Of a DNA stretch of 64,000 nucleotides, positions 28,768-39,293 are shown piece after piece (positions within the stretch are counted from its first letter, which is position 1; every line of letters starts with the position of its first letter). The translations under genes were made by a program, and so were the position numbers. A model generated the notes under the pieces. The model was not told the DNA's origin. It ran no database searches and saw nothing but the letters and a program-made list of their open reading frames with translations. Origin of the DNA: Nakaseomyces glabratus (Eukaryota; Ascomycota; Saccharomycetes; Saccharomycetales; Saccharomycetaceae); NCBI RefSeq assembly GCF_010111755.1, contig NC_088961.1:1116001-1180000 (forward strand), read 5' to 3'.

Positions 28768-30336
28768 CTAAGACATCTCCACGACGTAACCGTCATTGGT
28801 TCCCAGGTATAAGCGCAGACCGACTCCGTTGTGAATGAATTTCTGTAAGCACATTCCGCCAATCAGTTTCTTGTTTCGTTTTATAGTCTTCACCAATTTG
28901 GACTTCGTGTGTTGCAGGTCGTTTTCATAGTCATAGCTTATTTTGTCCAGGTATTTCCCGGTATCTATCTCATATATTTGTATCTCAGCGTAGTCAGTGT
29001 TGACAAGCAGGTAGTTATCGAACCATTCCAGTCGCTGCGATGTTCTATATTTATGTTGCTCTTTATTTCTCGAAGGATCAATAGTAGAGCCTCCTATGGT
29101 CCTGCAACCTGTATATTCGAGGTCAATGGGTCCTATTTGTCTGTCGGCGGTTGCCGTTCCGCTAACATCTACTATTGACTCAGCATTTAGTTGGAACGGC
29201 GACCAACAGTATATCCTACCGTCAGTGCCCATGGTCACCAGCTCGCTACCTCCGGGACTCCAAGTCAGAGCGTTACAGCTTCTCAAGTGAGCCTTGCTAT
29301 TACTAGCTGATCCCAAGCCTGAGTTGGCTACTGTGACACCTGGATTTCCTGGTCGCATGCTGGCCATGTTTCCCCAGGGTTTGCCGACCATGCGCAGGTC
29401 CCACAGTTTGCAATTGCCACCGGCGTCGCCTGTTGCCAGCAACTGGCCGTTTGTTGGGTGGAACCGGGCGCACAACATGGGGTCCCTCATCAGCGACTTT
29501 GCGCCCAGTTGCATGGCGCCTGCTTCGTCTGCAGCTGACTGGCGCAGGTCTATCACCCTCGGGTAGTAATCATCGGTGGCGACCGCGATGAGGCTCTGGG
29601 CTGCACTCGTGCTGTGCAGGTCATTGACCCTTGTGTCGAAGTTATAGCACTTGACCGCTTCGAAGCTGGCGGTGTCCCAGAGCTTCACTGCGTGGTCGTT
29701 GGACCCCGTTAAGAATATGCCGTTGTCTGGCCCGTACCATGCCAGGCAGGTGATGCCGTAAGTGTGGGCTCTGTGTGGGTCCTCCTCAGGTGGCTCACCT
29801 GCCTGTTGCAAGTGAGACGCTGGGCTGGCACGGGCAGTGCCCGGAGTGGAGCCGAGGGGATTGCCCTGGGGGCTGCTGGACTGGCGGTACATCCTGTACT
29901 TGTAAGCCCTTGTTTCGAAGGCGTGCACCGGGGAGCTGGCAGCTCGGGGGCCAGCGTGTCGCGCAGCGTGTCGCACAGCGCGCGGGTCCTGGGTCTTCTG
30001 TCTCTTGTGCAGCGATGGTCTCAGGGACTTGATATGGGTAGTGTTCTGGGCTGTGCCGTCATGGGCTTTCCTGGTTATGTACTCCAGGCGCTTGTTCACG
30101 AGGCTGTTGTCCTGCACTTTCCCGTCGAGCGACCACAGGGACACGGAACCATCATAGGAGCCACTCAGCAGCAGGTTCCCCGACGTGGAGTCCGTGGCTA
30201 GCGTGGACACGCCCGGCGAGAGGTGAGCTCTCTGTGGGCAATGGCTGTAGACTTTCAATGAGTCGCCAGTGTGTAGCGCGTCGTTTATTGAAGAGGCATG
30301 GTTCTCGAATAACCTGTCAAAGGCAAGCTTGTTCAT
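28768..30336 (-). CDS. RAD28: WD40 repair protein Rad28 (CSA/ERCC8 homologue)
   Basis: 522 residues; S. cerevisiae Rad28 has 506. It is the yeast relative of Cockayne syndrome A, the WD40 substrate receptor of CRL4 in transcription-coupled repair; the yeast role is minor. The propeller blades are clear: LSPGVSTLATDSTSGNLLLSGSYDGSVSLWSLDG (about 38-71), GITCLAWYGPDNGIFLTGSNDHAVKLWDTASF, MLCARFHPTNGQLLATGDAGGNCKLWDLRMVG, and SCNALTWSPGGSELVTMGTDGRIYCWSP. The WDLR in blade LWDLRM resembles a DDB1-binding WDxR box. The central part is GC-rich with a Pro/Ser/Arg-rich insertion (about residues 106-190). Position matches YDR030C. Confidence 0.93.
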   Translation of the reverse strand: MNKLAFDRLFENHASSINDALHTGDSLKVYSHCPQRAHLSPGVSTLATDSTSGNLLLSGSYDGSVSLWSLDGKVQDNSLVNKRLEYITRKAHDGTAQNTTHIKSLRPSLHKRQKTQDPRAVRHAARHAGPRAASSPVHAFETRAYKYRMYRQSSSPQGNPLGSTPGTARASPASHLQQAGEPPEEDPHRAHTYGITCLAWYGPDNGIFLTGSNDHAVKLWDTASFEAVKCYNFDTRVNDLHSTSAAQSLIAVATDDYYPRVIDLRQSAADEAGAMQLGAKSLMRDPMLCARFHPTNGQLLATGDAGGNCKLWDLRMVGKPWGNMASMRPGNPGVTVANSGLGSASNSKAHLRSCNALTWSPGGSELVTMGTDGRIYCWSPFQLNAESIVDVSGTATADRQIGPIDLEYTGCRTIGGSTIDPSRNKEQHKYRTSQRLEWFDNYLLVNTDYAEIQIYEIDTGKYLDKISYDYENDLQHTKSKLVKTIKRNKKLIGGMCLQKFIHNGVGLRLYLGTNDGYVVEMS

Positions 30337-30645
30337 TTTTGATCCGGTTTGGCACTATAACTTTAGACCAGGAAGAGCTCCAGCAAGCCAAACTTCTATC
30401 GGTTGAGCAAGTTAATTAAAGTTTTAAAATTGAAAAGCTGGAAAAAAAAGAACAAATATGTGTTATAATCTTTAAATACCTGATATAAAGCTAACACTAC
30501 TAAATGTATGTAGAATGTATATAGGGACTTACTAAAAATGTCCTTTGTTAGAAATAGAAGGTGTTAAAATGAAAAAAGCGAGGATATAGAAAAAAAAAAT
30601 GTTTATCAAAGAGATTTATTTTTAATATTTTCTTGCTTTTTAGAT
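30337..30645. other. RAD28 promoter and PST2 3' end
   Basis: 309 bp. In S. cerevisiae the small gene MIC14 (YDR031W) lies between these two neighbours; I find no twin-CX9C frame here, so it has been lost or relocated. Confidence 0.6.
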
Positions 30646-31242
30646 TTAGAACTTCTTGACGGTTTCGAAGAAGGTCTTACCTTGGATTTCGTGGATCTTC
30701 AATTCCAAAGCGGATGGAGATCTGGAACCGTCAGCACCGGCGATGGTACCGGCACCCCATGGGGAACCACCGTGGACTTCTTCCAAGTTAGTCAATTCTG
30801 GGAAGGCGTTCTTGTAACCCAATGGGACGAAGATGATACCGTGGTGAGCCAAGGTGGACAAGGAGTTGATGATGGTAGCTTCGTTACCACCACCGGTACC
30901 GGTGGAGACGAAAGCACCAGCGACCTTACCGTGTAGAGCACCCTTAGCCCATAGACCACCGGTTCTGTCCCAGAAAGCCTTCCATTGAGCTGGGAAGTTA
31001 CCGAATCTGGTTGGGATACCGAACAAGAAAGCATCGTATTCAGTCAAAGTGTCTTGGGTAGCAATTGGGTAGTCTGGCTTTGGAGCACCACCTAGAGCCT
31101 TGACAACTTCTGGGGACAAAGTTTCTTGGACTTGGAAGATGTCGGCTTGACCACCAGCAGCTTCAACACCCTTCTTCTCAGCTTCAGCGATAGTGGCGGT
31201 GTGACCGTATAGAGTGTAGATAATAATAGCGACCTTTGGCAT
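30646..31242 (-). CDS. PST2: Flavodoxin-like NAD(P)H:quinone reductase Pst2
   Basis: 198 residues from the ATG at 31242, exactly the S. cerevisiae length; the longer frame has no ATG upstream and would add a His/Thr-rich leader. It belongs to the WrbA family: FMN-binding flavodoxin fold proteins that reduce quinones by two electrons and protect against oxidative stress, at eisosomes of the plasma membrane in yeast. Visible: phosphate-binding loop [19 protein letters not shown] (about 6-24), [22 protein letters not shown], and [16 protein letters not shown]. Codon use is strongly biased, so it is highly expressed. A perfect TTACGTAA Yap1 site and many STRE-like CCCCT words lie upstream, matching oxidative and general stress induction. 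It fits YDR032C. Confidence 0.96.
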   Translation of the reverse strand: MPKVAIIIYTLYGHTATIAEAEKKGVEAAGGQADIFQVQETLSPEVVKALGGAPKPDYPIATQDTLTEYDAFLFGIPTRFGNFPAQWKAFWDRTGGLWAKGALHGKVAGAFVSTGTGGGNEATIINSLSTLAHHGIIFVPLGYKNAFPELTNLEEVHGGSPWGAGTIAGADGSRSPSALELKIHEIQGKTFFETVKKF

Positions 31243-31858
31243 TGTTAAATGTTTTCTTGTTGTGTGTGTGTGTGTGTTTGTATCTTGTCTAGTATGTAGA
31301 GAATGAAAAGAGAAAGAAAATTTTCCTTCGAGACCCAATTGGTGGCTGTATTTATACTATTTCCATCCGGGGGGGAGTGAGGAACAGGATCCCCTATTTT
31401 TCAGTCCTGCCTGCCCTTTTTCCGTGTTGCTCTTGTTGTTCTGCTTGTGCTTGTTCCTTCCCAAAAGTGTTAATCCCAGTTCCCCCCCGCCCGTTTCTAA
31501 GTCTCTTTCACCGTCCCCCCCCTTCCACCGCTATAACTGTCAATTGGCTAATAATTACGAGATGGTGTGCACCTGTTTCTGCGCGGTCTCTTCTCCGGTA
31601 GTTCCCTGTCCCCTGTCTCCTGTTCCCTGTTCCCTGCTGCCTCCCCTTCGTCGCTTTCTTCAACCAAAAGGGGCTGTCCTCCCCTTACGGAACAATCACA
31701 TAATAGTCGTGTGCCACGGGTCCCCCCCCCCTTTGACACGAACACTATCAAGTTAGCCCCCCCTGCCTCTTCTACCCCCCCTCGTGCCACACCTTTCCCC
31801 CCCCTCTTCCCACCACAGAACACCATCGAACATCTCTGCACTATCACTTTTTTTCGTA

Positions 31859-31866
31859 TTACGTAA
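31859..31866. promoter_or_regulatory. Yap1-type element TTACGTAA
   Basis: Perfect palindromic Yap response element 617 bp upstream of PST2 and 745 bp upstream of MRH1. PST2 is a known Yap1 target in S. cerevisiae. The distance is longer than usual for yeast. Confidence 0.6.
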
Positions 31867-32072
31867 TTTACAGTTGTAGTTGTGTACGTGTTCGTGTATA
31901 CGTATGTACATATGTACGTGTATCATGTGTACACCGTGGGTGCGTATATTGTATACAACCATACACGTACGTCATATGACTTACGTGCATGTGCATGTGC
32001 AGGAGGCATTTCCCCTGCCTCCAATCCCCCCAAAACCCCCTTTTTCCTCGGTTTTGTGCTGGGGAGCAGCTA

Positions 32073-32106
32073 CCTAGGGCAGCACCTAGGGCAGTTACTT
32101 AGGGCA
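32073..32106. repeat. Three-copy CCTAGGGCA array upstream of MRH1
   Basis: CCTAGGGCA occurs at 32073-32081 and 32085-32093, with a one-mismatch copy CTTAGGGCA at 32098-32106; spacing is 12-13 bp. The same 8-bp core, in opposite orientation, forms an array upstream of ENA1. CCCT/AGGG is the core of Nrg1-type repressor sites. Confidence 0.75.
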
Positions 32107-32453
32107 CAAACAGCATGACCCACTCTCCACGGCATCTCTACAACATGGTCTACGGCTGGTATCGCTGTTTCACTTCTCACTTCTCATTTCCTCTTTCAGG
32201 TCCGCAATCTTCGTTTAATTAAACGGAGTGATACCCGATTAGGTAAACTATTTGTTTATAAACAAACAAATACACAAACACCCGCACAGCCCATTATATT
32301 ATTTACCCAATTAGGAATATTACATCCCTCCCCATAATTAACAATTGAGTGATTTTTTGGCTTGGACCCTTGCGTAATCAATTGCAATTGCAATTGTACT
32401 TGGACTTGTGCTAGTGCTACCCACTACAACAACAAATTACAAGTGCAACTACC

Positions 32454-32483
32454 TGATGTAGTGCTACAAGTAGCACTACATCA
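32454..32483. repeat. Perfect inverted repeat, 14-bp arms
   Basis: TGATGTAGTGCTAC (32454-32467) and GTAGCACTACATCA (32470-32483) are exact reverse complements around an AA spacer. It sits about 130 bp upstream of the MRH1 ATG, so it is in the promoter or early 5' UTR and could form a hairpin or bind a dimer. Confidence 0.9.
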
Positions 32484-32610
32484 CTACAACTACGACTACA
32501 ACTGCAAATGCAAATACGAGCAATTCAATTGGAAAAATTTTCACCTATATAAAACAAATGCTTTGCAATCTTGAAACCTCTCTTGACCCCAAATAACCAC
32601 AACAACAAAA

Positions 32611-33561
32611 ATGTCTTACGTTGACCTGTACAAGAGAGGCGGTAACGAGGCCGTCAAGATTAACCCTCCTACCGGAGCTGACTTCCACATCACCAGCCGT
32701 GGTTCCGACTGGGCATGGGCTGTATTCTGTGTAATGTTCTTCTGCGCCATCGTCATGGTCTTGCTGATGTTCAGAAAGACCGCTAACGACAGATTGGCTT
32801 ACTACACCGCCATCGCCCCATGTGTCTTCATGGGTATCGCATACTTCACCATCGCTTCCAACTTGGGTTGGATCCCTGTCAGAGCCAAGTACAACCACGT
32901 CAGAACCTCCACCCAGCAACAACACCCAGGTGTCAGACAGATCTTCTACGCTAGATACGTCGGCTGGTTCATGGCCTTGCCATGGCCTGTCATCCAGGCT
33001 TCCCTGATGGGTAAGACCCCAATCTGGCAGATCGCCTTCAACATCGCCATGACCGAGGTCTTCACCGTCTGCTTCTTGATCGCCGCCTGCGTCCACTCCA
33101 CTTACAAGTGGGGTTACATGACCATCGGCTGCGGTGGTGCCATCGTCGCCATGATCTCAGTCATGACCACCACCAGACACTTGGTCAGAGCCAAGAAGGA
33201 CGGTGAGCTATGGAAGGGCTTCAACATCTACTTCGGCCTCGTCATGTTCTTCTGGGCTATCTACCCAATCTGTTTCGGTATCACCGACGGTGGTAACGTC
33301 CTACAACCAGACTCCGCCTTGATCTTCTACGGTATCCTGGACATTATCCTATACGCCTTCTTGCCTTGCCTGTGGGTCCCAATCGCTTCCTACATCGGCA
33401 TCAGCAACATGGGCTACAACTTCTCCGACGCCGAAGCCGGTATGACCACTTCTAACACCATGGCCACCGTCGCTTCCCCAGCCATGTCCCCAACCCCAAA
33501 GACCCCAAAGACCCCAAAGACCCCAGCCACCGGTAAGAAGGCTAAGAAGTCTATGGCCTAA
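32611..33561 (+). CDS. MRH1: Seven-transmembrane plasma-membrane protein Mrh1 (rhodopsin-fold)
   Basis: 316 residues; S. cerevisiae Mrh1 has 320. It belongs to the Hsp30/Yro2/Mrh1 group, microbial-rhodopsin-fold proteins of the plasma membrane with no known enzymatic activity. Seven hydrophobic segments are visible from DWAWAVFCVMFFCAIVMVLLMF (about 36-57) to ALIFYGILDIILYAFLPCLWV near residues 235-255. In this last helix the retinal-binding Lys of bacteriorhodopsin is replaced (LDIILY), so it should not bind retinal covalently. The C-terminal cytosolic tail has TPK repeats and a Lys-rich end. Codon bias is extreme (almost all C-ending optimal codons), pointing to very high expression. It fits YDR033W. 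Confidence 0.95.
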   Translation: MSYVDLYKRGGNEAVKINPPTGADFHITSRGSDWAWAVFCVMFFCAIVMVLLMFRKTANDRLAYYTAIAPCVFMGIAYFTIASNLGWIPVRAKYNHVRTSTQQQHPGVRQIFYARYVGWFMALPWPVIQASLMGKTPIWQIAFNIAMTEVFTVCFLIAACVHSTYKWGYMTIGCGGAIVAMISVMTTTRHLVRAKKDGELWKGFNIYFGLVMFFWAIYPICFGITDGGNVLQPDSALIFYGILDIILYAFLPCLWVPIASYIGISNMGYNFSDAEAGMTTSNTMATVASPAMSPTPKTPKTPKTPATGKKAKKSMA

Positions 33562-34935
33562 ACAATGAACATCGTTGGGAAATTTACACCCAGTGATGGC
33601 TAGCGAGAAAATCAACAATACACTCACATCTTGAGTCACTGTTGTGGCCGCTGAGGCCAGCACTTCTCTCTCGCTTCCATTTCATTTTTATCGCCAATAA
33701 TACAATTTACTACAGAAACATACTGCGAAATGTATCAGACTTCTTATCTGTTCTGCTTTACAACTTCGTATCAACTCTCTCTAACTTGATCCAGAAATGG
33801 TTTCCAATGATTGCATCATTATTCCCTTTCTAGCAGGACCAGCAAACTTCATAGTATCCTACTATGCGGTTTTCCCTGTGTCTGTTCAGAAACTTCTTTT
33901 TTTAATTCTTCTTCCTGTTTACACCGAATAAGTTTACTTGTCCACAAACCATTGCCGCCCCCTTTGCTTCACTGAAATGATCAGGTCTCTCTAACAACAG
34001 CTCTTATCGCGCAGTTTTGCCAGGTAGACTACTAAATTCCTTTTGGCTCCAACACTCACATCAATGATACCCGTAAAATAGTTGACATTTTCACTAATGA
34101 ATAATAAATAATGTGGCTAACCCCCATATACAAAACATGATCCTGTTGGCCACTAGGTGACATCATTTAGTAATTGTATCAATAAGAGAAAGAATTTTCC
34201 CTCTGACTCTTTTCTTCCCCATATCTCCTATATGCGCAAAACTCGCTAAACAAGACTTAGTGATTCCCTGATTAAGAACGCAATCAGCATTGATGTGGAT
34301 AGGTACTACTGGGCAGTTTAAAGTTTTCTCGTACACTTCTTTAGACTTCTAATCGGTTAAACTACTACGTACCCTGCTGTCGATCGTTGCGATTCTCCGC
34401 TATTAAGGCTGCTATCTAGATATCCATCGATTGAGCTCCTAGGGTATCAGTTGCTTCGCTGTATTTTTAGTTCTCGTGTCAGCATTTTTCTAAAACTTTT
34501 ATTATCTTTAACAACTTTGAGTTTCCATTTTTTTTTGACGTTTATCATGCAACTCATCTAACCACCGAGGATTGATTTATTAAATTTGTTTGTTTAATAT
34601 AGTAACATACACCTATGAACATATATTAATTAATATTATAAATAAAAACGACTTACAGTCATTATATTAATATATTTCTGATTGATCTTTCTTATGAATC
34701 AGATTTCAACCAATTACAATACATCCCAAAAAGCAAAAAAAAAATGGGCTTAGGTCATATCATTTCTTTTTAGTCGAACAGATTTTCGTGATTGTAAATA
34801 GAAACAAGAAATGTATCATTAGTATTATTACATAGTCTATAATTAGTCCTAAAAACACCAAAATTATTAAAATTCTGATTTATGCAATTGTATCCCCTAC
34901 GGAGCAGAGGAACGATTTTTTTTTTGTTCTAGTCA
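33562..34935. other. Long convergent spacer MRH1/LYS14
   Basis: 1.37 kb between two 3' ends, which is long for convergent yeast genes. AT-rich, no credible protein frame. A single CCTAGGG lies at 34438-34444. I looked for tRNA boxes and box C/D pairs and found none. Confidence 0.55.
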
Positions 34936-37431
34936 TCACCAGGTCAAGACATCCTGGTCTGCTAATTCATAGTTAGCCTCCGATTCCTTTCCATACCAAA
35001 CTCTTTCAAGTCTATTCAGATTATGCTCAGTCAATCTTCTGAAAAATGAACCATTTAGTTTATAGTAACTACGAACTATATCTCTAGTTTCTTCATCCAT
35101 GGCATTCATACCAGCGATCAAGACTGCAAAATTGGAGTAGCATGTTCTCAGGTTCTTTGGAGGATTGTCACTGTCAAGAAATTTGAAAAAGGACATGATT
35201 CTCTTCACAACATCTTGAATGCTTAAGGACTCTTTCGGTATCCCTAGAAGCTTTAATAGTACGATTAGCAAAAAGGACAACACCTGCGTCTGATGGGAAA
35301 TATCATACCAACTAATAGCAATCTCTTCTCCATTTCTCAAAGTCACTAAGTCGATGGCGTTGTCATGGATACCACTATTTTTTGGATGAGACTGATGGGT
35401 CGGTGGAATGATACCAGATTTGTCGATGAACTCGTAATCTAGTTGTTTATCTATCTGTACCAGAATTTTCTGAGTCTTGAAGTAAGATAGCGCATCCTTG
35501 GTTGATAGATCTGTATTACGTGAAGACCAAAGAAGGTAATCTAAGTTTCTCTTAGAAAATCCGTTCTTGTCATCGTTTGAGAATTCTTTCTTTTCCACAT
35601 TTCTAATTACGCTTAAGGATTTTATAACATCTCGAATGACTAGATCAAATTCTTCCTTGTGACCTCTCAATAAATTGAATTCATTCAATGGGGTCATTAT
35701 ATTCAAAAACTTCAAAGAATCAACGTATTGGTAGTCATGTGGATCAAAGATGGCATCGATATCAGCTTCCTCAGTTAGTGAACCTCCTAGCACAGTACTT
35801 ACACCAGCAAAAGTTTCCATGACTTTGAACCAGCATTTAGCAACATTCAAAACTTTTGAAGAGTTCCCTTTGGTGATCTTTTTGAATAGATCTGTTACAC
35901 CCTTTAAGTGTGAACGCCATTGCGAGTCCATTGTGTATATGCAATCCCATGCCAGCATAATGACTGTCAAGATTATTGGTTCTATCTTATTCAAGACATT
36001 TGCTTCATTTTGAAATTGTTCGTTCAGTAAACTCAAGCACCTCGATAGATAAGCGCAGTAATTTCTTTCGTCCTGACTATCATTGCTTTTACGATGAACA
36101 ATGGAAGCACCTGTTGCAAGAATTGCTGATAAGAGATAAGTTTCATTTCTTGCAAATGACAATATTATATCCCTCAGAGGGTTGGCTTGATCTTGGAAAA
36201 ATGGCGCAATTGAGTCTAAACAATCATAGTAAAACACCTGTAGGTATTTGTCATGTATACCACCAAGACGAAAGGACGTTAATTTTGAGTTGAATGTGAT
36301 AATGTTATTGACGAGGAAAGATATTGGAACACTACTCGATGCGCTTGTGGTGGATGATAGTAAATCGGGTAGATCAAAATCGGGTAGATCAAATTCTTGT
36401 GAATTGTCGTTTATCAAAAAGGAATCATGCAGCTTCATATTAACCATATCATTTAAATTTTGCATTAATAAGTTGGTGTCAAAACCATCCATTAGGTCAG
36501 AAGTTGGCAATACATTTGGTATTTCTGGATTCTTCGTCTCTGCACTTTTACTAGATATTGGCGTAATGGGAGAATGACGTATATCAAGTTGAGGAGTTAT
36601 AGTTGCTTGTGGTGGTTCATTATTAGAAGTAACTAATTGTCCATTGACTAATTTTTGTTCCTCACATCGTTCCTCCTTGACTCTATCACTTCCCTTAGAA
36701 GTCTTTCTTTTCTTATTCTTAGGATTCAGTATATAGACACAATCTCTGTTCAGTCTTGTACATTGCCAACACTTTGGTTTACTTTCATCACATTTCATTC
36801 TCCTCCTCTTACATTCGGCACATCCATTTCTTGAGTATTTTCTCTTAACTGTATTCCCTTCTGCATCCTTAATGGTTGAGATGACATTAATATTCGGTTT
36901 GATAACAGGTGTACCATTTGCTGAGTGATTTTGTTCATCCTTTTCGTATTCACTTCTAGATAAAGGTGTACCAGATTTAGATACATTGCTGGTTGTCATT
37001 GAATCAGTGGCCAAATTTCTGTAGTCGTTTTGAAAATTACCATTGGGGTGTTGTGCAGGTGAAGAAGCAGAATATGAATGGAAATTTTCTCTGTCATTAT
37101 AGACACTGTTGGATAATGTGCTGTTCACTGCAGTTCCAGTTGAGCCAGGTGTCGACGTCCTTGTACCATTTATGTTATTACTACCGTTGCTCATGGAACG
37201 CCCATACGACAGGGCAAATTTTACATCTATTGATGAAGGCATATTATTCAGTTCGGTGTTGCTCTGATTAGTGATATTCGAGAGACTTTGATGCAGTTGC
37301 CTCGACTGAGGTGTATTACCCTGTATAGAAACAGGAGATAGGTAATAATCACTAGGTGGTTGATCGTCTGTGCTGCTCCTAGCGGACCGTTGTTCACCAG
37401 TATTACCGGGATCACCAATATTGCTCAGCAT
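34936..37431 (-). CDS. LYS14: Zn2Cys6 transcription factor Lys14 (lysine biosynthesis activator)
   Basis: 831 residues; S. cerevisiae Lys14 has 790. In S. cerevisiae it activates lysine-pathway genes in response to the intermediate alpha-aminoadipate semialdehyde. A disordered, Asn/Ser-rich N-terminus (1-195) is followed by a fungal binuclear zinc cluster with C204, C207, C214, C221, C224 and C231 (CX2CX6CX6CX2CX6C). A basic linker (NPKNKKRKTSKGS) comes next, then the long helical fungal-specific regulatory domain (about 360-800). The C-terminus is acidic (ELADQDVLTW). Position next to tRNA-Leu and MRH1 matches YDR034C. Confidence 0.93.
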   Translation of the reverse strand: MLSNIGDPGNTGEQRSARSSTDDQPPSDYYLSPVSIQGNTPQSRQLHQSLSNITNQSNTELNNMPSSIDVKFALSYGRSMSNGSNNINGTRTSTPGSTGTAVNSTLSNSVYNDRENFHSYSASSPAQHPNGNFQNDYRNLATDSMTTSNVSKSGTPLSRSEYEKDEQNHSANGTPVIKPNINVISTIKDAEGNTVKRKYSRNGCAECKRRRMKCDESKPKCWQCTRLNRDCVYILNPKNKKRKTSKGSDRVKEERCEEQKLVNGQLVTSNNEPPQATITPQLDIRHSPITPISSKSAETKNPEIPNVLPTSDLMDGFDTNLLMQNLNDMVNMKLHDSFLINDNSQEFDLPDFDLPDLLSSTTSASSSVPISFLVNNIITFNSKLTSFRLGGIHDKYLQVFYYDCLDSIAPFFQDQANPLRDIILSFARNETYLLSAILATGASIVHRKSNDSQDERNYCAYLSRCLSLLNEQFQNEANVLNKIEPIILTVIMLAWDCIYTMDSQWRSHLKGVTDLFKKITKGNSSKVLNVAKCWFKVMETFAGVSTVLGGSLTEEADIDAIFDPHDYQYVDSLKFLNIMTPLNEFNLLRGHKEEFDLVIRDVIKSLSVIRNVEKKEFSNDDKNGFSKRNLDYLLWSSRNTDLSTKDALSYFKTQKILVQIDKQLDYEFIDKSGIIPPTHQSHPKNSGIHDNAIDLVTLRNGEEIAISWYDISHQTQVLSFLLIVLLKLLGIPKESLSIQDVVKRIMSFFKFLDSDNPPKNLRTCYSNFAVLIAGMNAMDEETRDIVRSYYKLNGSFFRRLTEHNLNRLERVWYGKESEANYELADQDVLTW

Positions 37432-38487
37432 AATGTGACAAAATTTAATGCAATCAACGTATAAATTTTCAAAGCTCTCTTATCAATGAAGAACCTTAGG
37501 AATTTTTCTTACTTCTCACTTAGCTTGCACGCAGAAGTAAGGGAATAAACCAGTAAAGCTGCGGAATCAATCGAATGTGGAATGATCTGCTATGCGATTC
37601 GTTACACAGTCGTTCTATCTATTTCTCTATTGGTGGCCTGCAGGACAACAATACAAAATCCTATGCTTGTTGGTGGGCAGAAGGGATAGTAAAACCAAAG
37701 ACCTAATAGAACAGCGGGGGCAGAGAGTATAGACTAACTGTATTAGTGGTTATGTGCATACAATTCTGTTTTGATCATTTCTCATGACTAAGGTTTAATC
37801 AAGTCAAACGTTATCTTCACTCACTTTTTTTGTTCTTTTTTTTTCCAATTTTTTCAGCTAGTTTTGGTTAAAAATTGCGACGTTTTGACTGTTTTGTCAT
37901 CAGGTCCGATGCGACAATCGCGAACTTACTGCGGACTTTCTCTATTGAAAGAGTCAGGATCCCCGTTGAACTGCAACGTAAATAGAACGGATGAAATCCC
38001 AAAGGAATTTCAAAGTCATAGTAGTCCCCCCCATTGTAAGAGTCAGACCTAACATATATCACTCCCCTTATCCCCCTACTCCGCCCCCACCTTAAGCATA
38101 AATTCCACCTTAAGCATAAACTGCTCTCCAAAATTTCTCAGGAACAAAGGCAATAGGAACTGATTTGTATCCATACTCCATTAAACAGCTGCTTGTAAAG
38201 CAGAAATGTGTACTTCATCTCCCCCAACGCAATTCTTGGAACTGAAAGTTAGAACCGAGTAACATTTTATTCTTATCACTGTAGATTGTTATAGTTACTG
38301 CAGGATGAATCTACAATCTATTGAAATACCATGGAGCTCCACAACTTAGAGTAATGAAGTACCGCCCATCCTGTGGAAGAGCTCCACTCATGGACATAAT
38401 TAAGTATTGTCACACGACATTTTGCAAAACTCTTGCTGCGTCAATATGGTGGGACCTCACAGCAGACTTAAATGTTATTTTTATCAT
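37432..38487. other. LYS14 promoter up to tRNA-Leu
   Basis: 1.06 kb. It contains a C-rich patch (38060-38090) and a tandem 16-bp repeat (listed). No gene seen. Confidence 0.55.
38087..38120. repeat. Two-copy tandem repeat, 18-bp period
   Basis: CCACCTTAAGCATAAA occurs identically at 38087-38102 and 38105-38120. It lies about 660 bp upstream of LYS14 and 370 bp before tRNA-Leu. Confidence 0.85.
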
Positions 38488-38571
38488 GGAGGGTTGGCCG
38501 AGTGGTCTAAGGCGGCAGACTTAAGATCTGTTGGACGGTTGTCCGCGCGAGTTCGAACCTCGCATCCTTCA
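38488..38571 (+). tRNA. tRNA-Leu (anticodon UAA)
   Basis: 84 nt, no intron, type II tRNA with a long variable arm. The acceptor GGAGGGT pairs with ATCCTTC (G-U pairs included), discriminator A. D-arm/A-box is TGGCCGAGTGGTCTAAGG. The anticodon loop in CAGACTTAAGATCTG reads TAA, decoding UUA. The T-arm is GAGTTCGAACCTC. A T-rich Pol III terminator follows immediately. S. cerevisiae has tRNA-Leu(UAA) in the same LYS14 neighbourhood. Confidence 0.97.
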
Positions 38572-39293
38572 TTATTTTTTTTATTCTTTTTTTTAATTCT
38601 TCTCAAACATGTATAGTATTCTCAGACAGTTAGTTTACATTATTACTTTTGTGTTTTTAATAGCAACTACCGTACACATGCTTTTTTAATTCCACGTCAA
38701 TACCATTGTTATCACTATATCATTTCAGTTTATGTTTTGGTGATGAGTGTGATGTGAAATCATCCCACGGACAAGAAGGACAGTTGACGAATGGCACCTA
38801 CTCTTTATAAATTTACCCAATTGTTAACAATCTTACTTAATACCATCCTTCAATCCAATTAACATCTATAATTGCTTTAGTAGCCCTGATTCATTTTACA
38901 GCCTGCCAGTTACTTCTAGTGATCACTCCGCATCATTAATTTTAAATAAGCCTACTTCACATTATGTCATAACGCAGTGGGTATAGGTTTCTACGGGAAA
39001 ATAAAAGGAAAACCGATTCCCATTGTTTGTAAAGAACTAGTCAACATTCAAGTTGATAAGAATGCTCTATTGCAAATTGATTCTAAAGTGGGCTTTTATT
39101 AGGAAGGCTTTAATTTCTGTAGCAATCCATTATGACTTTTGTCAAATCCAGTGATGATCTTCAATAAGATGATATATATATAACAAAGGTTATATCGATC
39201 AACCCACTAATCCGACCATTTACATAACTTAACCTCTTCAGATTGCCTCTAGAAACAAATCATACCAATTGACCAATAACAATAACGATAAAT
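38572..39293. other. tRNA terminator and promoter of the cysteine-rich gene
   Basis: 722 bp, AT-rich. T-runs after the tRNA serve as terminator. A TATATATATA at 39173-39182, about 110 bp before the next ATG, is a good TATA box. In S. cerevisiae Ty elements have invaded this tRNA flank; none is present here. Confidence 0.6.

Larger units (their letters stand above)
31243..32610. other. Divergent promoter PST2/MRH1, poly-C runs and alternating tracts
   Basis: 1.37 kb. From PST2 outwards: a (GT)n run (about 31262-31278), six or more C7-C11 tracts with many CCCCT stress elements (31490-31810), a purine-pyrimidine alternating stretch (about 31880-31990), a CCTAGGG array, a CAATTG-type run (32380-32397), and a perfect inverted repeat. 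Open frames across the C-rich part are shadows of low-complexity DNA. Confidence 0.65.

Noticed and set aside
29764..30201. 145-codon plus-strand frame opposite RAD28
   Set aside because: Shadow of the GC-rich RAD28 gene on the other strand.
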